Positions 49,830-57,157 of a DNA stretch of 64,000 nt are shown here, in pieces; positions within the stretch are counted from its first letter, which is position 1, and each line of letters starts with the position of its first letter. The notes beneath the pieces are model-generated. The model did not search any database. It had not been told where the DNA came from and saw only the letters and a program-made list of their open reading frames with translations. The stretch spans positions 62,001 to 126,000 of the forward strand of contig JAFYKY010000017.1 of assembly GCA_017537345.1 (NCBI GenBank), in the 5' to 3' direction. The translations under genes and the position numbers were made by a program. This DNA comes from Clostridia bacterium. GTDB lineage: Bacteria; Bacillota; Clostridia; Oscillospirales; CAG-382.

Positions 49830-51440
49830 ATGACAGAAAAAGAATACCTTTTGCACGCCTTTGAAAAAGAAATGCTGCCCAAAATATACGGATTTTGCAG
49901 GCTGAAAACGAATGACGTGTCCGAAGCCGAGGATCTTTCACAGGATATATGTCTTGAGGTACTGAAATCCATAAATTCGGGCAAGCGGATCGAAAATCTC
50001 AATGCGTTCGTATGGAGCATCTCCAACCATATGTTTTTTAATATGCTTCGCAAAAAGAAGCACGGAGATACTCTTTATCTTCCCGAAAACTCGGTTGCGC
50101 CGGACGATCCGGAGGCGGAGTATATTCTGGAAGAGCAAAAGCGGCTTTTGCGGCGGGAGCTTTCTCTTATGTCCGGAAACTACAGAAAAGCTGTGGTAAT
50201 GCATTATTTTGATGAAATGTCCTGCGAAGAGATCGCAAACAAGCTGGGTAAAAGCGTGGGTACTGTCAAATGGTGGCTTCACGATGCGAGAACAGCTATG
50301 GAGAAAGGAATAAATACAATGAGAGATTACGGCGAAAAAAGCTACCGTCCCGGTAAACTGTTTATGTCCTGCACGGGACAGTTCGGCGCTGACCGCGAGC
50401 CTATGTCCTGCGCAAAAAGAGCATCAGCGCAAAACATTCTGCTTGCCGCATACAAACAGCCTCTTACAATAACCGAACTTTGCGAAGAGCTTGGTATATC
50501 CGCCCCGTATATCGAGGACGAGGTGGAGTACCTTGTGGAAAATCAGCTTATGAAAGAGGTTTCAAAGGGAAAATATCAAACGGATTTCGTTATCCTTCCC
50601 GGAAACAATTTGGCTCTTGCGAACAAAATATACGAAGAATGTTTCCCCGAATTTTTCGAAAAGCTTATGGCTTTTCTTGAATCCAAAAAGGAAGTCCTTA
50701 CCGAAAAACGCTTTAACACCGCAGGTTTTGACTGGAGCCGCCTGCTTTGGGTATATCTCCACATCTTTCCCGAAATACAGATAGGATTTTATACCTACGC
50801 CAATAAAATAACCGTAAGATATGATGATATCCCGCTGCGTCCCAACGGCGGAAAATGGATCGCCTTGGGATATGACAACGGTATGTGTATGCCCGAAAAA
50901 ATGCAGAGAGAAAAATACCATGCGTTTGACGGGCCCGTGCATAAAAACTCAATGGCTAACGTTCAGGGCTTTTACCATTGGTGGAATAACGCGGACAGCT
51001 CGGTGTTTTTCGAAACACCCGTAGAGGTGTTTGAGCTTTGCAGAGAGATTATAAAAGGAAACGTAAATATTTCCGATCTGAACGATGAGCAAAAATATCT
51101 GTTCAGTATAGCTCTTGAGAAAAAGCTGTTTGTTAAAACCGAGGACGGTTACACCCACAACTATTATTATATAAACCGCGCCGAATACCGTGAAATGCTT
51201 TCTATGAGCGAGGAAATATGCAGAGAACTGCTTCCTCTCGTTCATAAAGCATATAGTATCATCTGCGCAGAATACGAAAAGGCCGTTCCCGCCCACCTTC
51301 ATTGGCAGATGGGAAACTTCCTCACCAACGGACTCAATTTTCTCGTTACCTGCAGTTTGTTTGAAGCGGAAAAACGTGATCTTCTTTCCGTCCCCGAAGA
51401 AAGCAACAAGACTTGGCTCAGCCTTTTCGCAACGGAATAA
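49830..51440 (+). CDS. ECF sigma factor with a 360-residue C-terminal extension
   Basis: This is a 536-residue protein. Residues 10-75 form sigma region 2 (AEDLSQDICLEVLKS, NLNAFVWSISNHMFFNMLRKK), and 110-155 region 4 (YRKAVVMHYFDEMSCEEIAN, LGKSVGTVKWWLHDAR). Residues 195-255 look like a winged helix (LTITELCEELGISAPYIED), and 256-536 are an unrecognised domain rich in aromatic residues. Usual ECF sigma factors are about 180 residues. No anti-sigma gene is adjacent, so the extension may itself sense a signal. Start has GCGAGG upstream. The gene is isolated between identical hairpins. Confidence 0.75.
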   Translation: MTEKEYLLHAFEKEMLPKIYGFCRLKTNDVSEAEDLSQDICLEVLKSINSGKRIENLNAFVWSISNHMFFNMLRKKKHGDTLYLPENSVAPDDPEAEYILEEQKRLLRRELSLMSGNYRKAVVMHYFDEMSCEEIANKLGKSVGTVKWWLHDARTAMEKGINTMRDYGEKSYRPGKLFMSCTGQFGADREPMSCAKRASAQNILLAAYKQPLTITELCEELGISAPYIEDEVEYLVENQLMKEVSKGKYQTDFVILPGNNLALANKIYEECFPEFFEKLMAFLESKKEVLTEKRFNTAGFDWSRLLWVYLHIFPEIQIGFYTYANKITVRYDDIPLRPNGGKWIALGYDNGMCMPEKMQREKYHAFDGPVHKNSMANVQGFYHWWNNADSSVFFETPVEVFELCREIIKGNVNISDLNDEQKYLFSIALEKKLFVKTEDGYTHNYYYINRAEYREMLSMSEEICRELLPLVHKAYSIICAEYEKAVPAHLHWQMGNFLTNGLNFLVTCSLFEAEKRDLLSVPEESNKTWLSLFATE

Positions 51441-51460
51441 CAATTTCGACCAACAACAAA

Positions 51461-51486
51461 ACCGCCGATATTTTCGGCGGTTTTTG
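51461..51486 (+). terminator. Rho-independent terminator, copy 2 of the repeated hairpin
   Basis: A 9-bp stem (51461-51469 with 51475-51483) and loop TATTT are followed by T-rich sequence to 51486. It ends the sigma-factor gene, just before the convergent aldolase gene's stop. Confidence 0.85.
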
Positions 51487-51489
51487 ATG

Positions 51490-52515
51490 TTATATAACGG
51501 CTTCTTTTATATCTTTTATAAGCATATCGATCTGTTCTTCCTTGGTGGACCAGCCGGTGCAGATACGCATTGCCTTTTTGTTCCCAAGATCCGCAATGAA
51601 TTCAAAGGAATAGGTCTTTTGCAGTTTTTCAAGCGCTTCGTTTTCAAATACGGGGAATATCTGGTTGGTGGGGGAATCGTAATACAATTCCACGTTTGCT
51701 TCCTTCAGGCCTTGCTTTATCCTTTCTGCAAGCGCCATTGCTCTCTTGCCCAGCCTTGTATACAGATCATCTGTAAACAAGGTTTCAAATTGCACGCCCA
51801 GAAGTCTGCCCTTTGCAAGAAGAGCTCCGTGCCGCTTTATCATATGGCGTATATTATGAGCAAGGGCGGGGTTTGTAAACACCATCGCTTCGCCGAACAA
51901 CGCTCCGCATTTGGTGCCGCCGATATAGAAAATATCACAGTTTTTGGCAAGGAAGGGAAGAGATATATCGTTTGCCTTTGCCCCCAGAGCATAAGCAAGG
52001 CGGGCTCCGTCCACAAACAAGGGCACTGAATTCTTTTTGCACACCGCGTATATATCCTCAAGCTCCTTTGCGCTGTAAAGGGTTCCCGTTTCGGTAGGTT
52101 GGGAAATATACACCATACCCGGCTTTACCTCGTGCTCATTGGTGGGAATGGAAAGGTATTTTTCAAGCGCCGTTGCGGTAAGCTTTCCGTTTACTGCGGG
52201 CAAAGCAAGTACCTTGTGTCCCGTTGCTTCAATAGCTCCCGTTTCGTGCACGTTAATATGGCCGCTTTCACAGCATACAACCCCTTCGTAGGGACGAAGT
52301 ATCGAAGATATTATAATAGTATTCGCCTGCGTGCCTCCCACTGCGAAATGGATTTCCGCCTGCGGACACTTGCAGACCGTTTTTATCTTCTCCTTTGCCG
52401 CGGCGCAAAACTCATCGTTTCCGTAGCCTATGGTGTTAAGTCCGTTGGTACGTATAAGCGCTTCCAATACCTCGGGAGCGCATCCGTCTGTGTAATCGCA
52501 TTCAAAGCGTATCAT
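51490..52515 (-). CDS. ltaE: Low-specificity L-threonine aldolase family PLP enzyme
   Basis: This 341-residue fold-type I PLP enzyme has GYGNDEFC near the N-terminus, HFAVGGTQANTI, HINVHETGAIEATGHK, FVDGARLAYALGA (Asp-Arg pair), FYIGGTKCGALFGE (PLP Lys) and a C-terminal RICTGWSTK. These enzymes cleave L-threonine and L-allo-threonine to glycine and acetaldehyde. Length is normal. A promoter lies upstream at 52560-52588 on the minus strand. Confidence 0.82.
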   Translation of the reverse strand: MIRFECDYTDGCAPEVLEALIRTNGLNTIGYGNDEFCAAAKEKIKTVCKCPQAEIHFAVGGTQANTIIISSILRPYEGVVCCESGHINVHETGAIEATGHKVLALPAVNGKLTATALEKYLSIPTNEHEVKPGMVYISQPTETGTLYSAKELEDIYAVCKKNSVPLFVDGARLAYALGAKANDISLPFLAKNCDIFYIGGTKCGALFGEAMVFTNPALAHNIRHMIKRHGALLAKGRLLGVQFETLFTDDLYTRLGKRAMALAERIKQGLKEANVELYYDSPTNQIFPVFENEALEKLQKTYSFEFIADLGNKKAMRICTGWSTKEEQIDMLIKDIKEAVI

Positions 52516-52559
52516 AACATCGTTTTCCTTTCAAGACCGTAAAGTTAACTACCGCGGAT

Positions 52560-52588
52560 ATTATATCATATTGTAATTTTTCTTGCAA
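52560..52588 (-). promoter_or_regulatory. SigA-type promoter of the threonine aldolase gene
   Basis: On the minus strand TTGCAA (52588-52583), 17 bases and TATAAT (52565-52560), about 45 bases before the ATG. Confidence 0.7.
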
Positions 52589-52626
52589 TAGCAGATAAAA
52601 AAGAAAACATCCGAACACAGTAAAAA

Positions 52627-52676
52627 GCCCCGCATAGTGCGGCATAAAAAAATCCAAGTCTTTCGACTTGGATTTT
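52627..52676 (-). terminator. Tandem terminators of the tRNA operon
   Basis: The first hairpin (52649-52660 with 52665-52676, 12 bp) follows the tRNA-Glu CCA end by one base and has a T-run on the minus strand. A second short GC hairpin (52630-52634 with 52638-52642) is followed by TTTTT. Confidence 0.85.
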
Positions 52677-52677
52677 T

Positions 52678-52752
52678 TGGTGACCCGTAGGAGAATCGAA
52701 CTCCTGTTACCGCCGTGAAAGGGCGGTGTCTTAACCGCTTGACCAACGGGCC
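52678..52752 (-). tRNA. tRNA-Glu (UUC anticodon)
   Basis: This 75-base RNA includes an encoded CCA. The acceptor stem is GGCCCGU/ACGGGUC with one G-U pair, the anticodon loop CUUUCAC gives UUC, and a full T-arm contains GTTCGATTC. It is cotranscribed with tRNA-Met, which lies 6 bases upstream. Confidence 0.95.
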
Positions 52753-52758
52753 ATGGAA

Positions 52759-52835
52759 TGGTAGCGGAAGTGGGACTTGAACCTACGACCTGCCGGGTAT
52801 GAACCGGATGCTCTGGCCAACTGAGCTATTCCGCC
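52759..52835 (-). tRNA. tRNA with CAU anticodon (elongator Met)
   Basis: This 77-base RNA includes an encoded CCA. The acceptor is GGCGGAA/UUCCGCU, the D-stem GCUC/GAGC, and the anticodon loop UUCAUAC gives CAU. The T-stem GUAGG/CCCAC has one A-C mismatch and the top anticodon pair is U-C. The acceptor and the AUCCGGUUCAUACCCGGC core are as in clostridial elongator tRNA-Met; an Ile2 tRNA modified at C34 is not excluded. It is first in the tRNA transcript. Confidence 0.85.
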
Positions 52836-52877
52836 ATTTTATTCCGCTTTTCTTGCCATCTCGCTGACAGCTTGCTT

Positions 52878-52906
52878 ATTATAGCAGGCTTTTATCCATT
52901 TGTCAA
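52878..52906 (-). promoter_or_regulatory. Consensus SigA promoter of the tRNA operon
   Basis: On the minus strand TTGACA (52906-52901), 17 bases and TATAAT (52883-52878) lie 42 bases before tRNA-Met. Confidence 0.9.
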
Positions 52907-52939
52907 TAGTTTTTTTCATTAAATTAAAAATAATGTTTC

Positions 52940-52968
52940 TTGAAATGTTAATAAGTATATGATATAAT
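52940..52968 (+). promoter_or_regulatory. SigA-type promoter of pgeF and following genes
   Basis: TTGAAA (52940-52945), 17 bases and TATAAT (52963-52968) lie 19 bases before the start codon, so the 5' leader is very short. Confidence 0.75.
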
Positions 52969-52987
52969 TTTTATGAGGTGATAACGG

Positions 52988-53824
52988 TTGAACAAAGGGT
53001 TCGTTTTACACAATGACAAAGCGTTGTATTATACCTCTCCGCTTTTGGATTCATATAATATTCCCCACGCATTTTTTACACGTCACGGCGGGGTAAGCGC
53101 CCCTCCTTTCGATACACTTAATTTTGCGGTGGGAACGGGTGATATTAAAGATACCGAAGAAAACGTTTTGCAAAACCACCGTATTGCCGCTTCCATATTC
53201 GGACTCGACGAAAATTACGTCTGCCGCACTTATCAGACACACAGCACCACCGTTGTTTTCGCTTCGGAGGAAGACCGCGGCAGAGGCACAGTAAAGCCTC
53301 CTTATGATTTTGACGTGGACGGTCTTGTTACCTCCTGTGAAGATACCGTTCTTTCCGTTAGAAGCGCAGATTGCGTTCCTATTCTTTTTTACGATATTAA
53401 AAAAGATATTTGCGCCGCAGTTCATTCCGGTTGGCGCGGTACGGCAGGGGAGATATCCGGTGTCGCCATTAACAAAATGTGCGAACTGGGAAGTAATAGA
53501 TATGATATCGTTGCCGCTATCGGACCTTGCGCGGGAGTATGCTGTTACGAGGTAGGGAGCGAGCTTTACGATATCTTTACACAGTCCGATCTTAATAATT
53601 CAAAATATTTTGTACCCAAAGAAAACGGGAAATATTTTCTCGATCTTACCGGTTTGAATACAGCGGTGCTTTTAAAGCACGGTATTTTGCGGGAAAACAT
53701 TTCCGCTTGCAATATATGCACCTGCTGTAATACGGATATGTTCTTTTCCCATCGTATGCAGGGAAAAGAGCGCGGCACCATGGCATCGTTCATAATGAAA
53801 AGGAGAAAATCTGATGAGCGTTAG
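52988..53824 (+). CDS. pgeF: Purine nucleoside phosphorylase / peptidoglycan editing factor (YfiH/YlmD family)
   Basis: This 278-residue protein has FFTRHGGVSAPPFDTLNF at the N-terminus, the zinc and copper ligands TYQTHSTTV, SVRSADCVPI and AAVHSGWRGT, then GPCAGVCCYEV. Family members (LACC1/YlmD) act on purine nucleosides and limit misincorporation into peptidoglycan in E. coli. The start is TTG with GAGGTG at good distance. It overlaps yhaO by 11 bases, so the gene group pgeF-yhaO-yhaN-recG-dusB is probably one operon. Confidence 0.85.
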   Translation: MNKGFVLHNDKALYYTSPLLDSYNIPHAFFTRHGGVSAPPFDTLNFAVGTGDIKDTEENVLQNHRIAASIFGLDENYVCRTYQTHSTTVVFASEEDRGRGTVKPPYDFDVDGLVTSCEDTVLSVRSADCVPILFYDIKKDICAAVHSGWRGTAGEISGVAINKMCELGSNRYDIVAAIGPCAGVCCYEVGSELYDIFTQSDLNNSKYFVPKENGKYFLDLTGLNTAVLLKHGILRENISACNICTCCNTDMFFSHRMQGKERGTMASFIMKRRKSDER

Positions 53825-54938
53825 AATTATACATACTGCGGATGTCCATTTGGATTCTCCATTTACCGCTTTCACTCCCTCGGGAGCTGAAAAACGCAGA
53901 GAAAACATACGCAAGAGCTTTCTTGCACTTATAGAAAAAGCCCGTGAGGAAAAAACACAGCTTTTCTTCATTTCCGGCGATCTGTTCGATACCGAATTCG
54001 CTACCAGAGATACGGCGCTTATGCTTAAAAACGCCTTTCTTTCCTTGCCGGAATGCAAATTCTTTATATCTCCGGGCAACCACGATCCGTTTACCGGCGG
54101 TTCTGTATACGCAACGGTTGAATTTCCCCAAAACGTTCGCGTTTTCCGTGAAAGAGAGTGCGTTGAATTACCCGAACTCGGTGTCCGAGTGTTCGGATAC
54201 GGCTTCACGTCGTCTATTTGCAACGAAAGCACCGTTCTGGGTTACGAAGTACCCGATGACGATATGATAAATATCCTCGTCTGCCACGGAGATATGTCGG
54301 GCGCCCTTTCAAACAACGGTCCCGTCACCAAAAGAGATATAGGTGACAGCGGCTTTGATTATATTGCTCTCGGTCATATACACAAAGGCACGGGAGTATG
54401 CGCCGAAAACGGCGTTCATTACGCATATCCGGGCTGTCTTTGCGGCAGAAGCTTTGACGAAACGGGTGTTAAAACCGCCCTTATAGGCGAAATTGAAAAG
54501 AATAATATAAAGCTTGATACGGTTTCCGTTGCGTTTATGCAGTACGAAAGCATTGTGTGCGACGTTTCCGAAACTGTAAGCAGAAGAAACGCGCTGGAAA
54601 GTATACGAAACGCAGTTTCGGTATTTCCTGCCGGTACGGCTGTACGCGTTACCGCAGAGGGAAGCACGGCGGAGGAGTATCTGATCTCTCCCAACGAGCT
54701 TGACGGACAGACCGAATGCGAGGTTTATATAATCGATAACACCAGACCGATAATCAGCTTTACGGATATAGAAAGCGAAAACACCTTACGCGGCGCATTT
54801 TATCGGATAATGGAAAAACGCATCTCTTCTGTCAGAAGCGGAAGCGAAGAGTACAATACGCTGGTAAAGGCGCTTAAATACGGTCTTACCGTGCTTGATG
54901 AAAAAAATATTTCGGATTTCGGGGAGGATGAAAGATGA
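53814..54938 (+). CDS. yhaO: DNA repair exonuclease-like metallophosphoesterase YhaO (SbcD-like)
   Basis: This 374-residue calcineurin-type phosphoesterase has motifs in order: HTADVHLDSP, ISGDLFDTE, SPGNHDP, LVCHGD and ALGHIHKG. This is the SbcD/Mre11 pattern. It should work with the SMC-like ATPase YhaN, whose start overlaps by 4 bases. Together they are expected to process DNA ends, as an alternative to SbcCD in Firmicutes. Confidence 0.85.
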   Translation: MSVRIIHTADVHLDSPFTAFTPSGAEKRRENIRKSFLALIEKAREEKTQLFFISGDLFDTEFATRDTALMLKNAFLSLPECKFFISPGNHDPFTGGSVYATVEFPQNVRVFRERECVELPELGVRVFGYGFTSSICNESTVLGYEVPDDDMINILVCHGDMSGALSNNGPVTKRDIGDSGFDYIALGHIHKGTGVCAENGVHYAYPGCLCGRSFDETGVKTALIGEIEKNNIKLDTVSVAFMQYESIVCDVSETVSRRNALESIRNAVSVFPAGTAVRVTAEGSTAEEYLISPNELDGQTECEVYIIDNTRPIISFTDIESENTLRGAFYRIMEKRISSVRSGSEEYNTLVKALKYGLTVLDEKNISDFGEDER

Positions 54939-57157
54939 ACGCAGTCGTTATAGAAAAATGTGAAATAGTTTCATTCGGCTGTATTTCCAATACCGTCATA
55001 ACCCCGACATCGGGAATAAATCTGATCACCGCCCCCAATGAAAGCGGAAAAACAACACTTGCTCATTTTATAAAGTTCGTGTTTTACGGCTTTTCGGGAC
55101 AGCGTGTTTCCACCGTTTCGGATAACGAAAAAAAGCATTACGTTCCCTGGAATAATCCCCGCACGGCAGGCGCTGTGGAATTTTCTCTCGGAAACACCGG
55201 ATACCGCGTTGAACGCGAGTTTTTGGCAGGGAAAGACATCTGCACCGTTACGGAAAAACTTACGGGAAAAGAGATTTTAAAGGGGCTTGTGCCCGGTGAA
55301 TGCTTTTTCGGCGTAAAGGAAGAAATATTCACAAAGACCGCGTTTTTCCGCCAGCTTTCTTCTCCCGGTAAAAAGGATGATGAGCTTGCGGAGCAGCTCA
55401 GAAATCTTGTGGCATCCGCAGACGAAACGGTTAGCGCCGCAGATGCCTTGAAGCGTCTTTCCGACGCAAAGAACCGTCTTCGCAGCCGAGTAAAGGGCGG
55501 GGGATTGATACCTGCTCTGGAAGAAAAACGGAGCGAGCTGGATAAAACTCTGGGCGCCGCCGTTTCGCTTTCCGGCGAATTGGGAAAGGTAGAAGCGGAT
55601 ATAAAAGAAACCGAAAAAGCGTTAAGCGCAAACAAACTGCTTCGCGTTCAGGTGACAGAAGAACTGAACGGTATCGAAAAATACGAAGCATCCTTAAAAT
55701 ACGAAGAGCTTAAAGAACACGCCCGCAAGGTTACCGAAGCGGAAGAGGAATACAACAGTTTTGTTGAATGTTTCGGCGGTAAGGAGCCCGATAAAGACGC
55801 GGTTTCCGCGGCGCTTAAGCTCGTTTCAAAAAGAAACGCATATATCGTAAAAAGGGACGAGCGTAAGACTGCATACGAAAACGCGGAAAAAGACGTGGAC
55901 AACGCCCGTAAGGAAAGCTTGTTTGACGGAAGAAATGTCATTACTATCCGTAAAAAGATTAAAGCCATTACCTCCGCAAAGGCGCTTATGGTGTTTCTTA
56001 TAACCCTTATGCTTCTTGCGGCGGGAGCGACAGCGTTGTTTAATTTTACGGATCTGTTCGGCAACGTGGAATTTCTGCCTTGGCAGTACATAGGTGTATT
56101 CGGCGGGGCGGCGCTCGTTATCGGGATCATACTTTTGATCTTAAACGCCGCGTCCAATCATTTTGCAACCAAAAACGGTTTTTCTTCTATTATCGAAATG
56201 AAATATATGCTGGGTCAGTATCCTGCGGCGCAGCAGGAAATTGCCGAGCTTGAGCTAAAGGCTTTCGGCGCAAAGACACTTTTTGAACGTGCCGATGAGG
56301 AGTTAAAAGCGCTGGATAAAGAGATTTTCACTATAACCGAAGGTATGCCCGGCGATACCGAGGACGTGGAAAAGCGAGTGGCAGATATAGCCGCCGCAAC
56401 GGAAAATGTTCTTAATGCCCGCTCCAGACTTGATACCGCAAAGGCGGTGCAGGAAGCGGCGTTCGCAGGCAGCGATCTTAAGAAGATAAGCGAGCTGGCG
56501 GAAAACGCAACCCAACCCTTGCATACCCGCGAGGAGTTGGAAAAAGCCCTTGGCTTTTTAAAGGATGAGGATGAAAAGCTTTTAAGCCTCTTGCGTGAAA
56601 GAGAAGGGGAACGAGGCAGAATTATCGGCGCAGGGGGCGATCCCGCTCTCATTCAGGCGCAAAGAGATTCCGTTGCCGCCCGTATCCGTTATCTTGAGCA
56701 ATCGTACAATGCTGTGAATATTGCGTCAGAGGTTCTTAACGAAGCAGATAAATATATGCGAAGCATAGTTTCTCCCGCCCTTTCCCGTCTTGCAGGCAAA
56801 TATATGTCTGCGGTTACCAAGGGAAAGTACGACAGAGTTTCTTTTGATACCTCTCTTATAATGTCTTACGAAACCGATTCCGGAACAAAGCATTCCGATT
56901 ATATGTCCGCAGGTACGAGAGACAGCGCGTATATGTGTCTTCGTCTTGCTCTTATAGACCTTGTATTCTCCGAAACCCGTCCGCCTTTGGTGCTTGACGA
57001 TGCGTTTGTCCGTCTTGACGGCGACAGGCTTTTGAATATGCTTGAGCTTGTTAAAACGGTTTCATCAAAAGGACAGGTGTTTATCTTCTCCTGCCACGAC
57101 CGCGAAGAACAGATATTGGAGTCTACGGGTACCGAATATAACAGGATAGTGATCTGA
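54935..57157 (+). CDS. yhaN: SMC/Rad50-like ATPase YhaN with internal membrane segments
   Basis: This 740-residue protein has Walker A APNESGKTT (33-41), a coiled-coil arm, two hydrophobic segments (about 350-370 and 385-405) at the arm tip where Rad50 has its zinc hook, a second coiled coil, and a C-terminal ABC-type head with signature MSAGTRDSAYMCLRLA and Walker B PPLVLDDAF. This is the YhaN plan; the TMs would tether the complex to the membrane. It is translationally coupled to yhaO and, by TGATG, to recG. Confidence 0.87.
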   Translation: MNAVVIEKCEIVSFGCISNTVITPTSGINLITAPNESGKTTLAHFIKFVFYGFSGQRVSTVSDNEKKHYVPWNNPRTAGAVEFSLGNTGYRVEREFLAGKDICTVTEKLTGKEILKGLVPGECFFGVKEEIFTKTAFFRQLSSPGKKDDELAEQLRNLVASADETVSAADALKRLSDAKNRLRSRVKGGGLIPALEEKRSELDKTLGAAVSLSGELGKVEADIKETEKALSANKLLRVQVTEELNGIEKYEASLKYEELKEHARKVTEAEEEYNSFVECFGGKEPDKDAVSAALKLVSKRNAYIVKRDERKTAYENAEKDVDNARKESLFDGRNVITIRKKIKAITSAKALMVFLITLMLLAAGATALFNFTDLFGNVEFLPWQYIGVFGGAALVIGIILLILNAASNHFATKNGFSSIIEMKYMLGQYPAAQQEIAELELKAFGAKTLFERADEELKALDKEIFTITEGMPGDTEDVEKRVADIAAATENVLNARSRLDTAKAVQEAAFAGSDLKKISELAENATQPLHTREELEKALGFLKDEDEKLLSLLREREGERGRIIGAGGDPALIQAQRDSVAARIRYLEQSYNAVNIASEVLNEADKYMRSIVSPALSRLAGKYMSAVTKGKYDRVSFDTSLIMSYETDSGTKHSDYMSAGTRDSAYMCLRLALIDLVFSETRPPLVLDDAFVRLDGDRLLNMLELVKTVSSKGQVFIFSCHDREEQILESTGTEYNRIVI

